DNA from: a candidate division WOR-3 bacterium
GTDB lineage: Bacteria > Hydrothermota > UBA3072
Assembly (NCBI GenBank): GCA_039804165.1
Contig: JBDRZZ010000002.1
Coordinates: 1 to 64,000 of the forward strand
Length of the DNA: 64,000 bases
Direction of reading: 5' to 3'
The position numbers and the translations under genes are program-made. The notes under the pieces were generated by a model. It had not been told where the DNA came from, did not search any database, and was given only the letters and a program-made list of their open reading frames with translations. Below, piece after piece: positions 1-7,638 of the stretch. Positions within the stretch are counted from its first letter, which is position 1. Each line of letters opens with the position of its first letter.

Positions 1-382
1 ATATTCTACCTGTTCGAAAGCATTAAAAGCCATCCTTTTCCTTCTCTCTTTTCTCTAGGTAATTCCTCTCGCATGTAAAATCCTTCTGGCGGTTTCATGG
101 GAAACAGGAACTTAGAAATCTCTAACCAATACCTTTATTGACATTTTACCCTTCTCTTTGCGTTTTTCTAAAGATCCTCTATGTGTTTGGGTGTCTTATT
201 ATGGACTCCCTGATGAGCTCTGGAAGGGTTATATAAGCCTTCTATGCCATATTTATCAAATTTTAAGCCATTTGTAAACGGTAGGTCTTCCTGTATTAAA
301 AATACGGGCTACATCTCTATAGAGTCTTCTTTCGCATTTTTACCATCTCAAAACGAATTTTTACCTTATCAAAGGGTTGCAT
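1..382 (-). pseudogene. Degraded integrase-type transposase, N-terminal part
   Basis: Reading the minus strand from an ATG at 382 gives a recognisable transposase N-terminus spread over several frames. The first piece begins MQPFDKVKIRFEMVK. A helix-turn-helix follows (DVARIFNTGRPTVYKWLK), then in a shifted frame FDKYGIEGLYNPSRAHQG with HNKTPKHIEDL, ending at a stop near 168. The last piece, VPVSHETARRILHARGIT, then RKERRKRMAFNAFEQVEY after another stop, runs to the window edge. This order (HTH, the 'GLEGL..RSR' hinge, an Arg/Lys-rich linker before the DDE core) is typical of HTH plus integrase-core transposases. At least two frameshifts and three stops show it is dead. The catalytic domain, if any remains, lies left of the window. 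Confidence 0.7.
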
Positions 383-599
383 ATTTTTATAACCTCGTCC
401 TTATTGATAATAAGAACGTGTTTCCTCCTTTTTTTGTTTGTCTTTAAAAGGAAGAGATTTATTTTAACAATCATTGCAACTCCTTAATTCTTCTAACCAA
501 CAATTTTTAGGTTTATATTTAAATCTACCCTCTTTATTCCCAGAACCTCCACAAAGTGTCCCCCTGCTTTGGATTTAACAAGAGAGGAGAAAAAGCAAC

Positions 600-627
600 T
601 TGACATAGAAAGTTTTTGATGTAGATT
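600..627 (+). promoter_or_regulatory. Candidate promoter of the GH5 gene
   Basis: TTGACA at 600-605, 16-bp spacer, TAGATT at 622-627. It lies 36 bp before the GH5 start codon, which has its own strong AGGAGG ribosome site. Confidence 0.5.
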
Positions 628-663
628 TTTTTACTTCATTACAAAATATTAGGAGGTGGAAAA

Positions 664-1767
664 ATGATTGAGAAGAGTATGAGGTTTTTAATGCTTGTCG
701 GATTCTTTTTTTGGGCATGCTCCTCTAATATAAGGCAGGATGAAGCGAAAGAAGAATTTTCAATCAGAGCCGGGGTTAATGTCAGCCACTGGCTATCGCA
801 AAGTGATAAAAGAGGTGAAGAGAGAAAAAGTTATATTACAAAAGCTGATTTCGAGAAAATTGCATCTTTAGGATTTGACCATGTAAGGATCCCTATAGAC
901 GAGGTTCAGCTTTGGGATGAAGAAGGAAATAAGGAAAAAGAAGCTTTTGAATTACTTCATAGTGCAATTAAATGGGCGATTGAAAATAATTTGAGAGTCA
1001 TTGTAGATTTACACATTATTCGTTCCCATCATTTCATTACAGAAAGAAACCTTTTATGGACCGAACCAAAGGAGCAGGAAAAATTAGTAGGTTTGTGGAG
1101 AGAGCTTTCAGAAGAACTCTCGGGATACCCAACAAGTATGGTGGCTTATGAAATTTTAAATGAAGCTGTGGCAGAAGACCCTGGGGATTGGAACAATCTC
1201 CTTAGAAAGGTGATATCAGCAATTAGAGTCAAAGAGCCAGAAAGAAAAATAGTGGTGGGGTCAAATAAATGGCAGATCCCTTCAACTTTTCCTGACTTAG
1301 AAATTCCTGAGAACGATAAAAATATTATTTTAAGCTTCCATTTCTACACTCCAATGGCTCTTACCCATCACTTAGCTCCATGGTCCCCTATTGCCGAATA
1401 TAAGGGGGAGGTAAATTATCCAGGACAAATTGTAGATACATTACATTATAAAGATCTTTCTGAACCTACAGTTAAGGCAATGAGAGAATATGCAAATGGA
1501 TATTTCACAAAAGACTCTTTGGAAAAAGAAATGGCTCCTGCGATAAAGGTGGCAAAAGATAAAAATTTGCCTTTATACTGTGGAGAATTTGGAATTTATC
1601 CAACAATTCCCGAGGAGATTGCTCTTCGCTGGTATAAGGATATTTGTGATATTTTTAAAGCAAATGGCATTGCATATTCCCACTGGTGCTATAAAGGAGA
1701 TTTCCCAATCTTCGAGAAAGATGGTTCTCCTAAGAAAAGGCTTATTTCAATTTTAACGGCTAAATGA
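664..1767 (+). CDS. Glycoside hydrolase family 5 lipoprotein (cellulase-like)
   Basis: Probable surface- or periplasm-anchored endo-glycosidase of the GH5 TIM-barrel family, acting on beta-glucan or beta-mannan type chains; the exact substrate cannot be read. The N-terminus is a lipoprotein signal (hydrophobic run, then FFWAC with the lipidated Cys at residue 19). The barrel starts with GVNVSHWLS, the general acid is Glu167 in YEILNEAV, and the nucleophile is Glu308 in YCGEFGIYP. The length of 367 aa fits a single catalytic domain without a binding module. The start is supported by AGGAGGTGG just upstream. A small lipoprotein gene follows 38 bp later. With GH3 and GH67 elsewhere in the window it suggests polysaccharide feeding. 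Confidence 0.9.
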   Translation: MIEKSMRFLMLVGFFFWACSSNIRQDEAKEEFSIRAGVNVSHWLSQSDKRGEERKSYITKADFEKIASLGFDHVRIPIDEVQLWDEEGNKEKEAFELLHSAIKWAIENNLRVIVDLHIIRSHHFITERNLLWTEPKEQEKLVGLWRELSEELSGYPTSMVAYEILNEAVAEDPGDWNNLLRKVISAIRVKEPERKIVVGSNKWQIPSTFPDLEIPENDKNIILSFHFYTPMALTHHLAPWSPIAEYKGEVNYPGQIVDTLHYKDLSEPTVKAMREYANGYFTKDSLEKEMAPAIKVAKDKNLPLYCGEFGIYPTIPEEIALRWYKDICDIFKANGIAYSHWCYKGDFPIFEKDGSPKKRLISILTAK

Positions 1768-1805
1768 TGGAGAAATTTTTAAAAAATGAAGAGGAGGTAG
1801 AGGAT

Positions 1806-2417
1806 ATGAAAAGATTTATTTTTTTATCCGTGGTGCTCTTCCTTAGCGTTTTTGCATCAATAGGTTGTGGGAAGAAAAAAGAAAAAACAAAGGGAACCGA
1901 AGAAACACGGATATACGAGAAAAAAGGACAAAAAGCTGAGACTAAAGACTTGCTATTAACCGAAAAGGAAGTGGAGTTATTTATTAAAGCTTGTCCAACC
2001 TTTATTGAGATTTGTAAAAGGCATGGAAAAAAGATTGAGAATTGGGCAGAAGCAGGAGATAAAAACTTATTTGCTGATATGAGAATTCTTGAAGAATGGA
2101 GGGAATATAAGGATGAGATTGATAGAGAGTTAAAAGGATATGGTTTCACTTTTGAGAGTTTCTTTGAAACTTATTCTAAAATTATAAGTTCCTTCTTTTA
2201 TGGACAGATGGGGCAGTCTATGGGAATGGTAAGAGAAGAGATGAAGAAAATGCTTGAAAATCCTAATATACCGGAAGAACAGAAACAAGAGATAAGAGAA
2301 AGCCTAAAAAATTTGGAAAAAGAGGAAGAGACAGAGGAAACAAAAGCCTTAAGAAAGAACTGGGAAGTGGTGAAGAAATATGAGAAAGAGATAAAGAAGA
2401 TATTTGAGCAAGAATAA
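1806..2417 (+). CDS. Small charged lipoprotein of unknown function
   Basis: Not recognised as a named family. From the ATG at 1806 the protein is 203 aa and starts with a clear lipoprotein signal (MKRFIFLSVVLF...ASIGC, lipid Cys about residue 20) followed by a Lys/Glu-rich linker. The rest is highly charged and looks helical, with possible coiled coil in the last 70 residues. The start at 1806 is chosen over an in-frame ATG at 1764 because GAGGAGG precedes it and only this start puts the signal peptide at the N-terminus. It follows the GH5 lipoprotein gene by 38 bp and is probably co-transcribed. A role beside the GH5 enzyme is a guess. Confidence 0.75.
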   Translation: MKRFIFLSVVLFLSVFASIGCGKKKEKTKGTEETRIYEKKGQKAETKDLLLTEKEVELFIKACPTFIEICKRHGKKIENWAEAGDKNLFADMRILEEWREYKDEIDRELKGYGFTFESFFETYSKIISSFFYGQMGQSMGMVREEMKKMLENPNIPEEQKQEIRESLKNLEKEEETEETKALRKNWEVVKKYEKEIKKIFEQE

Positions 2418-2570
2418 AAGAGGTGATATTTGAAAGTTTTTCTATATCAAAATATACTTCCTGATAAATTTTGGTAAACTCAGCAAACATTACAATATAG
2501 GATCCATGAGGAATAATCTCCAAAAATTTATAAGGTAAAGGCTAAAAAAAAACAAGTTTTTTATCAAGAT

Positions 2571-3368
2571 TTAAAATCCCGCCATTAAACCTTTGATGTA
2601 TTTTTTACTAAGTTCATTAAGAGGATTATTAAAAAACTTTTCGCTAGGAGAAGCTTCTATTACTTCTCCAAGATACATAAAAACAACGTAATCTGCCAAT
2701 CTCTTCGCTTGCCTTAAAACATGGGTTACCATAATAACTGTATATCTTTCTTTCAAAGAAAGCAACAAATTTTCTACTTTTTCAGAAGATATTGGGTCAA
2801 GAGCAGAGGTAATTTCGTCACAAAGGATAATTTCTGGCTCAACCGAAAGTGTCCTTGCGAGACATAAACGTTGCTGCTGGCCTATCGAAAGACTAGCTGC
2901 AGGAAAATCAAGTCTATCTTTTACTTCTTCCCATAGATGAACAACTCTTAAATATTTTTCTACAATTCGATCAAGTTCTGCTTTTTTTAACCTCCGATGA
3001 AGCCTAGGCCCATAAGCTACATTATCATAAATAGAAGCAGGAAGAGGGAAGGGTTTCTGATCTACCAATCCTATATTTTTCCTTATTTCATAAACTGGCT
3101 TTTTGCTATCATATATGTTTTCTCCTCCGATATAAACCGCACCTTTTATCTCTATATCAGCTCTTTCTTCAAGAAGTCTATTAAGGGCTTTTAAAAGAGT
3201 GCTTTTACCACATCCTGAAGGACCTATTATTGCTGTTAACTCATTCTCAGGAATATCAAGATTTATATTTTTTAATGCAACAATTCCTTTATCTAAACCA
3301 AGATTCATTGTGTCTTTATAAGATATACTCAAATTTCTTACCTTAATACCAATTTTAGATTTTTGCAT
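2571..3368 (-). CDS. pstB: Phosphate ABC transporter ATP-binding protein PstB
   Basis: ATPase of the high-affinity phosphate importer; it sits on the cytoplasmic face and powers the PstCA channel. Seen: Walker [10 protein letters not shown] near residue 51, Q-loop (VDQKPFPLP), ABC signature LSIGQQQR, Walker B and catalytic Glu in [13 protein letters not shown], and the switch His in VTHVLRQA. The 265-aa length is normal. It is the last gene of a minus-strand pstS-pstC-pstA-pstB operon, one base after pstA. No phoU follows, although phoU commonly ends such operons. Confidence 0.95.
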   Translation of the reverse strand: MQKSKIGIKVRNLSISYKDTMNLGLDKGIVALKNINLDIPENELTAIIGPSGCGKSTLLKALNRLLEERADIEIKGAVYIGGENIYDSKKPVYEIRKNIGLVDQKPFPLPASIYDNVAYGPRLHRRLKKAELDRIVEKYLRVVHLWEEVKDRLDFPAASLSIGQQQRLCLARTLSVEPEIILCDEITSALDPISSEKVENLLLSLKERYTVIMVTHVLRQAKRLADYVVFMYLGEVIEASPSEKFFNNPLNELSKKYIKGLMAGF

Positions 3369-3369
3369 C

Positions 3370-4227
3370 TTACTTTCCTTTTGGAATATATTTAGAGAAA
3401 TGTTTTGTAAGAAAACGAGAGGTTAGATTTAATATTCCCACAATAACCACAAGAATGAAAGCTGCAGCATAAGCGTGCTCTCTCACAGAAGGATAGCAGG
3501 AGCTAGCTTGTTGAAAAATTATTATTGGTAAAGCTGTTACAGAATCAAAAAGTCCTTTAGGTATTGTATTGCTTGTTCCTGAAGTAAATATAATAGAAGC
3601 AGCATCTCCTATTCCTCTTCCCATCCCAATTAAAATTCCTGCGACAATCCCAGAGAGAGCATACTTACTTACCATTAGCAAAGTTTCAAACTTATTGGCA
3701 CCTATTGAATAAGTAGCGTTTTTCAACTCTACAGGAACTGCTATTAGAGCCTCATCTATATATCTTGTTATAATGGGTAATTCAAGTAAAGTAAGGGCTG
3801 GAATTCCGGCAAAAAGACAACCTTTACCTTGGATGAATATTAAAATTGTCAAGACAAACACCCCATATACAATAGAAGGAATTCCCCACAAAATATCTAA
3901 AATCATTCTTATGAGTTCCGAGATTTTAGGAGTTGAGTAATCAGGCTGTAGAAAAACTGCAATCCCAAGCCCAATTACGCTTGCAATTAAGGTGGCAGGT
4001 ATAACAAGATATAGACTCCCAAGGATTGCATGAACGAAGCCTCCTTTTCCCCCTAATAAATATTTTGGACCTGGAGTTGTTATTAAAATCTTAGGGTCAC
4101 TAATTAGAACCTTTCCTCCTTTTAATAGAACAATGCTTATTATACTTAAAAGAGGGAAAATAACTAATAAAACGGAAGCCCTAATTAGAATCTTAAAGAA
4201 AAGTTCTTCTAATTTTCTTAACTTCAT
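3370..4227 (-). CDS. pstA: Phosphate ABC transporter permease PstA
   Basis: Inner-membrane permease forming the phosphate channel with PstC. It has about six hydrophobic segments, and the conserved permease loop is visible as [17 protein letters not shown], which docks on PstB. The start at 4227 (285 aa) is preferred to an upstream in-frame ATG at 4263: it gives a four-base ATGA overlap with the pstC stop and is preceded by GGTGGGG. The operon order PstS-PstC-PstA-PstB supports the assignment as PstA rather than PstC. Confidence 0.93.
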   Translation of the reverse strand: MKLRKLEELFFKILIRASVLLVIFPLLSIISIVLLKGGKVLISDPKILITTPGPKYLLGGKGGFVHAILGSLYLVIPATLIASVIGLGIAVFLQPDYSTPKISELIRMILDILWGIPSIVYGVFVLTILIFIQGKGCLFAGIPALTLLELPIITRYIDEALIAVPVELKNATYSIGANKFETLLMVSKYALSGIVAGILIGMGRGIGDAASIIFTSGTSNTIPKGLFDSVTALPIIIFQQASSCYPSVREHAYAAAFILVVIVGILNLTSRFLTKHFSKYIPKGK

Positions 4228-5138
4228 ACCCCCCACCTTTTCTTCAGTTTTATTTTTATCCATCTTGCAAGAAAGTTGAAAATAGTGACAACAAAGAAAA
4301 GTTGTAATGCAGCAAAAGCAAGAGCTGATTGCTCTATTGGGATTGACATCATCTCACCAAAACTGCTTACAATAAGACTTGGCAGTGTCTGTCCTGCAGA
4401 AAAAGGAGAAGAAGGAATTTGATTTTTACCTCCAATCACCATTGCCACAGCCATTGTTTCGCCAAAAGCTCTTCCAAACCCTAAAAGAATTGCAGAAAAT
4501 ATTCCAGGAGCAGCCCCTTTTAAAAGGACTTTTTTTATCGTCTCCCACTTTGTTGCTCCTAAAGAGAGAGAAGCTTCTCTTAACTCCACAGGCAAAGATT
4601 TAAGACTTTCAGTGGATAGAGAAATGATCACAGGTAAAACCATTACAGAAAGAACTAAACTTGCCGTAAAAATACACATTCCTGTGGTTTCAACACCTAT
4701 TAAAGGTCCAATATAATTAGAAACCAAAGGAACAAGAACTAAAAGAGCACAAACACCAAAAACAACAGAAGGAATACCTGCAAGGATATCTATAAAGGAA
4801 GAGATAAGAATTCTCTTCTGAGAAGAAGCAAATTCAGAGATGTATATTGCAGATAAAACCGCTATAGGGGTAGCTAAAACCATTGAAAGAATAGTTACAT
4901 AAATGGTCCCAATAATGGCAGGCAAAAATCCAAAAGAGTATTTTTCGGGATTCCATTTAGAAGAAAAAAGAAGCTCTTTTAAGGAATATTTAGAAAGTAA
5001 TAAAGTTGACTCAACTAGCAAACTTAAAAATATTAAGAGAAACAAGATACATACAAGGAAAGTAAAGGTAGACATCCATCTTCTTGTTGTTTTTTCTTTT
5101 AATAGCCTTAAAATTATTCTTCTTTTTTCTAAATTCAT
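4224..5138 (-). CDS. pstC: Phosphate ABC transporter permease PstC
   Basis: Second channel subunit of the phosphate importer, an inner-membrane protein of 304 aa with about six membrane spans. The coupling loop is ELREASLSLGATKWETI, typical of PstC. A cytoplasmic positively charged N-terminus precedes the first span. Its ATG overlaps the pstS stop (TAATG), so the two are translationally coupled. Its stop overlaps the pstA start (ATGA). Confidence 0.94.
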   Translation of the reverse strand: MNLEKRRIILRLLKEKTTRRWMSTFTFLVCILFLLIFLSLLVESTLLLSKYSLKELLFSSKWNPEKYSFGFLPAIIGTIYVTILSMVLATPIAVLSAIYISEFASSQKRILISSFIDILAGIPSVVFGVCALLVLVPLVSNYIGPLIGVETTGMCIFTASLVLSVMVLPVIISLSTESLKSLPVELREASLSLGATKWETIKKVLLKGAAPGIFSAILLGFGRAFGETMAVAMVIGGKNQIPSSPFSAGQTLPSLIVSSFGEMMSIPIEQSALAFAALQLFFVVTIFNFLARWIKIKLKKRWGV

Positions 5139-6094
5139 TATTTTCTTCTTCCACGATTTAAAGTCTCGATCTCTTCTTGAAGTTTTTCTGGAGAAAGCTT
5201 AATATAACCACTTTCTTCAATAAATTTCTGCCCTTCATTTAATATCCACTCCACAAATTTTTTCGCCTCCCCCTTAAAAGGGCCCTTAGAGACCAGATAT
5301 TCGAATCTGGCTGGAGGAGAAGGATACTTTCCAATTGACACGTTATAAACGAATTTTTCTCTATTACTATAAAAATCTTCATCGGGGTCTAAAGTTCCGT
5401 TTTCGTTCAGGTCTATTGGCACAGGGCGAATTCCTTCTGCAAAAGAGCCAGTCTCTATATTGTATGCATAATTCAAATTGTTAAAACCTATAGAGTTTTT
5501 CTCTCTACTCACTGCAAGTGCAACAGCTTGATCTCCATCAAAATTTGCATGAGCTTTCTCTTTACAATCTCCCTGAGTATAATTCCCTAAAAATTCTGCC
5601 CACACCTGAGCCGCGCCTGAAGCATCAGATCTTCCATAAATAATTATTTTATCATCCTTAAGTTCCTTTCCCACAATTTCTCCCCATTCTTTGATCTCTC
5701 CCATAAATATTTTTCTTAATTCTTCTTTAGTTAAACCCCTTTTATATATCTCTTTTATAATTGGATTTTTCGAATTTATTGTCGCAACAACAGCATCTTT
5801 TGTCACGGCTACATAAAAAGCTCCTTCTTTTATTTCTTCTTCTCTTATAGGCCTTGATACCATACCTATATCCACCTGCCCACTCAAAACATCCGAAACT
5901 CCTTTTCCTGCTCCTCCTCCCGCGACTTCGACTTTAACACCGGAAACTTTCCCGTATTCTTCTGCCCAAACAAGCATCATTGGATATAAAGCCCAAGCCC
6001 CAGAAACCCTAATTTCTCTTCTTTCTTCTCTACCACTTTTACAACCACTTAAGAAAAGCAAAATAAGAATAAATCTAACCCACTTGTTGTTCAT
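5138..6094 (-). CDS. pstS: Phosphate-binding lipoprotein PstS
   Basis: Solute-binding protein that captures phosphate and delivers it to PstCA. A short signal ends in a lipobox (ILLFLSGCKSG, Cys at about residue 18), so it is lipid-anchored. The PstS-type fold is recognisable from GAWALYPMMLVWAEEY, the phosphate loop region AGGGAGKGVSDVLSG, VDIGMVSRPI and GRSDASGAAQVWAEFL. The 318-aa length is usual. First gene of the pst operon, with GGGAGGT before the ATG. The promoter upstream is overlain by a 26-bp palindrome. Confidence 0.95.
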   Translation of the reverse strand: MNNKWVRFILILLFLSGCKSGREERREIRVSGAWALYPMMLVWAEEYGKVSGVKVEVAGGGAGKGVSDVLSGQVDIGMVSRPIREEEIKEGAFYVAVTKDAVVATINSKNPIIKEIYKRGLTKEELRKIFMGEIKEWGEIVGKELKDDKIIIYGRSDASGAAQVWAEFLGNYTQGDCKEKAHANFDGDQAVALAVSREKNSIGFNNLNYAYNIETGSFAEGIRPVPIDLNENGTLDPDEDFYSNREKFVYNVSIGKYPSPPARFEYLVSKGPFKGEAKKFVEWILNEGQKFIEESGYIKLSPEKLQEEIETLNRGRRK

Positions 6095-6114
6095 AAAACC
6101 TCCCTTTATACTAC

Positions 6115-6140
6115 AATTTTACTATAATTATAGTAAAATT
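6115..6140. promoter_or_regulatory. 26-bp perfect palindrome, candidate operator of pst
   Basis: The half-site AATTTTACTATAA is followed immediately by its exact reverse complement, making a 26-bp palindrome centred between 6127 and 6128. It covers the putative -10 box of pstS and ends 21 bp upstream of the pstS start. A protein bound here would be expected to block transcription. Confidence 0.65.
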
Positions 6141-6153
6141 TAATTTTTGTCAA
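6127..6153 (-). promoter_or_regulatory. Candidate pst operon promoter
   Basis: On the minus strand TTGACA (6153-6148) is followed by a 15-bp spacer and TATAAT (6132-6127). Both boxes are perfect but the spacer is short, and the -10 box is inside the palindrome. This could suit a regulated promoter. Confidence 0.5.
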
Positions 6154-6202
6154 GGGTAAAATTTTTAATCTTTTCGAATTTAGGATCAAAATTCCTTCCT
6201 TT

Positions 6203-6412
6203 TTACAGGTATCCCAGTTTTTCTAATCGTTTCCTTATAATTTTAATTTCTTCACTTGAAAGTTCTTCTTTATTCCCTTCTGTAGAGGCCAGATCTCGGA
6301 GGACATATACCACAAACTCATTAACGCTACTAAATCCGGATTTCTGGATTATTTTCTTCAGCTTATTATATAAAGGTCTCGGTATCTTTAAGGTAACCTT
6401 ATCTGTTTTCAT
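6203..6412 (-). CDS. Ribbon-helix-helix (CopG-like) DNA-binding protein
   Basis: A 69-aa protein whose first 45 residues fit the ribbon-helix-helix fold: an N-terminal strand (KVTLKIPRPLYNKLKK), then a helix and turn (SGFSSVNEFVVYVLRDLAS). A short charged tail ends in ERLGYL-like residues (RKRLEKLGYL). Such proteins act as dimeric repressors on palindromes. It is transcribed toward pstS, whose start is 108 bp downstream, and the 26-bp palindrome lies between them. Regulation of pst is therefore plausible but not shown. It has no ribosome site; its promoter ends 5 bp before the ATG, so the mRNA is probably leaderless. Confidence 0.8.
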   Translation of the reverse strand: MKTDKVTLKIPRPLYNKLKKIIQKSGFSSVNEFVVYVLRDLASTEGNKEELSSEEIKIIRKRLEKLGYL

Positions 6413-6417
6413 AAGAT

Positions 6418-6446
6418 ATTTTAGCCATAAATAGCTTCAAAGTCAA
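6418..6446 (-). promoter_or_regulatory. Promoter of the ribbon-helix-helix gene (leaderless)
   Basis: Minus-strand TTGACT (6446-6441), 17-bp spacer, TAAAAT (6423-6418), then 5 bp to the ATG at 6412. Divergent from the promoter at 6465. Confidence 0.55.
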
Positions 6447-6464
6447 GTTTTCTTCTTTTTGTCC

Positions 6465-6492
6465 TTGACTTTTTCTTCTATTTTATGATTAT
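6465..6492 (+). promoter_or_regulatory. Promoter of the LpxB-like gene (leaderless)
   Basis: TTGACT at 6465-6470, 16-bp spacer, GATTAT at 6487-6492, then 7 bp to an ATG at 6500. An alternative ATG at 6485 would lie inside the promoter. Confidence 0.5.
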
Positions 6493-6499
6493 AAAAATA

Positions 6500-7594
6500 A
6501 TGAATGTTGCAATATTGAGTAATTCCTATGGAGAAGATAGAAGTGGAGCCTTAATTGGAAGGAACTTAAAGAAATTCAATAAAAATATAAACATTATAGG
6601 TTTTCCGCTAATCTCTCTTGGAGAAGAATACAAAAAGAGAAATATTAAAGTGATTGGAGGACATCCACCTCCTCCTTCAGGAGGGTTTTTTTTAAAAAGT
6701 TTAAAAGGACTTTTGTTGGATTTAATAAGAAACTTTTATATTCCTATCTCTTATATTACCAAGCTCCATAAATTAAAAAAAGATATCAATGTTGTGGTTG
6801 TAGTGGGAGATACCCCTCTACTTTTTCTCGGATATATAGCACTCCATAAGAAAGCTTACTTTCTTGACCAGTGTAAGTCCAATCTTAAAGCTCCTCATCT
6901 TCCGATTGAGAGGTTCTTTATAAAGAGGTTAACAAAAGCTATTTTTGTTCACGACCAAATTACCTCAGAGTTCCTGAAAAAATTTGGAATCAATGCTCAA
7001 TTTTTAGGCAATCCAATGATGGATGAGCTCTTAGAAGAAAGGAAATATAACCCCCCAAGAGGAAAAATTTTAATAGGGTTACTTCCGGGTTCAAGAAAAG
7101 AAGCGTATAAAAATATGGAGTTGATTTTGAAAGTTGTGTTGGAGCTCTTAAAAGAAGATGAAAAACTCCACTTCGCTGTTGCGCTATCTGAAACTATAGA
7201 GAAGGAGAAACTCCCAAAACTTTCAAAAGAACTAAAAGGGAAAATAGACTTTTGTTATGGAAGTTTTGTTGATATTGTAAAAAAGTCAAAAATTGTTATA
7301 AGTCTTGCAGGAACAGCAAGTGAACAAGCTCTTTATCTCGGAACCCCTGTGGTTTCATTCAAAGGAGGGGGGGCACAAAATTCAAGAAGAAGGATTAAAG
7401 CGCAGAAGAAATTACTTGGAGAGGCTTTTTTGGTTTTTAAATATAACCCCAAAAAAATTGCTAAGAAAATTTTAGAAATAATTCAAGACAAAGAGTTATT
7501 AGATAGCCTGATTTTAAAAGGAAGAAAGAGAGCTGGTCCAGAAGGAGGAGCAAGAAATATAGCCAAATTTATATATTTAATGGAATCAGCTTAA
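6500..7594 (+). CDS. Lipid-A-disaccharide synthase-related glycosyltransferase
   Basis: GT-B fold protein related to LpxB (GT19), most like the 'lipid-A-disaccharide synthase-related' family; it probably transfers a sugar to an envelope lipid at the inner membrane. The N-terminal domain begins MNVAILSNSYGED. The C-terminal donor-binding half shows LLPGSRKEAYKNMELIL and the acceptor/donor loop SLAGTASEQALYLGTPVVSF. The start at 6500 (364 aa) is chosen because family members start with this strand and because the ATG at 6485 falls in the promoter. True LpxB activity is uncertain: no lpxA/lpxD neighbours are present. Confidence 0.8.
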   Translation: MNVAILSNSYGEDRSGALIGRNLKKFNKNINIIGFPLISLGEEYKKRNIKVIGGHPPPPSGGFFLKSLKGLLLDLIRNFYIPISYITKLHKLKKDINVVVVVGDTPLLFLGYIALHKKAYFLDQCKSNLKAPHLPIERFFIKRLTKAIFVHDQITSEFLKKFGINAQFLGNPMMDELLEERKYNPPRGKILIGLLPGSRKEAYKNMELILKVVLELLKEDEKLHFAVALSETIEKEKLPKLSKELKGKIDFCYGSFVDIVKKSKIVISLAGTASEQALYLGTPVVSFKGGGAQNSRRRIKAQKKLLGEAFLVFKYNPKKIAKKILEIIQDKELLDSLILKGRKRAGPEGGARNIAKFIYLMESA

Positions 7595-7603
7595 GACTTT
7601 ATC

Positions 7604-7631
7604 TTGACTTAATCTTTCTTTAAGTTAAATT
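7604..7631 (+). promoter_or_regulatory. Promoter of polA (leaderless)
   Basis: TTGACT at 7604-7609, 16-bp spacer, TAAATT at 7626-7631, then 7 bp to the polA ATG. No ribosome-binding sequence fits between. Confidence 0.55.
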
Positions 7632-7638
7632 TAGATTT

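Noticed and set aside
244-447. Open frame of 67 codons on the plus strand
   Set aside because: It runs opposite to the transposase remnant, has no ribosome site and no recognisable motif. The minus strand explains the region better.
1764-1805. Upstream ATG for the small lipoprotein gene
   Set aside because: It would place 14 acidic residues before the signal peptide and destroy the lipoprotein signal; the ATG at 1806 has a strong ribosome site.
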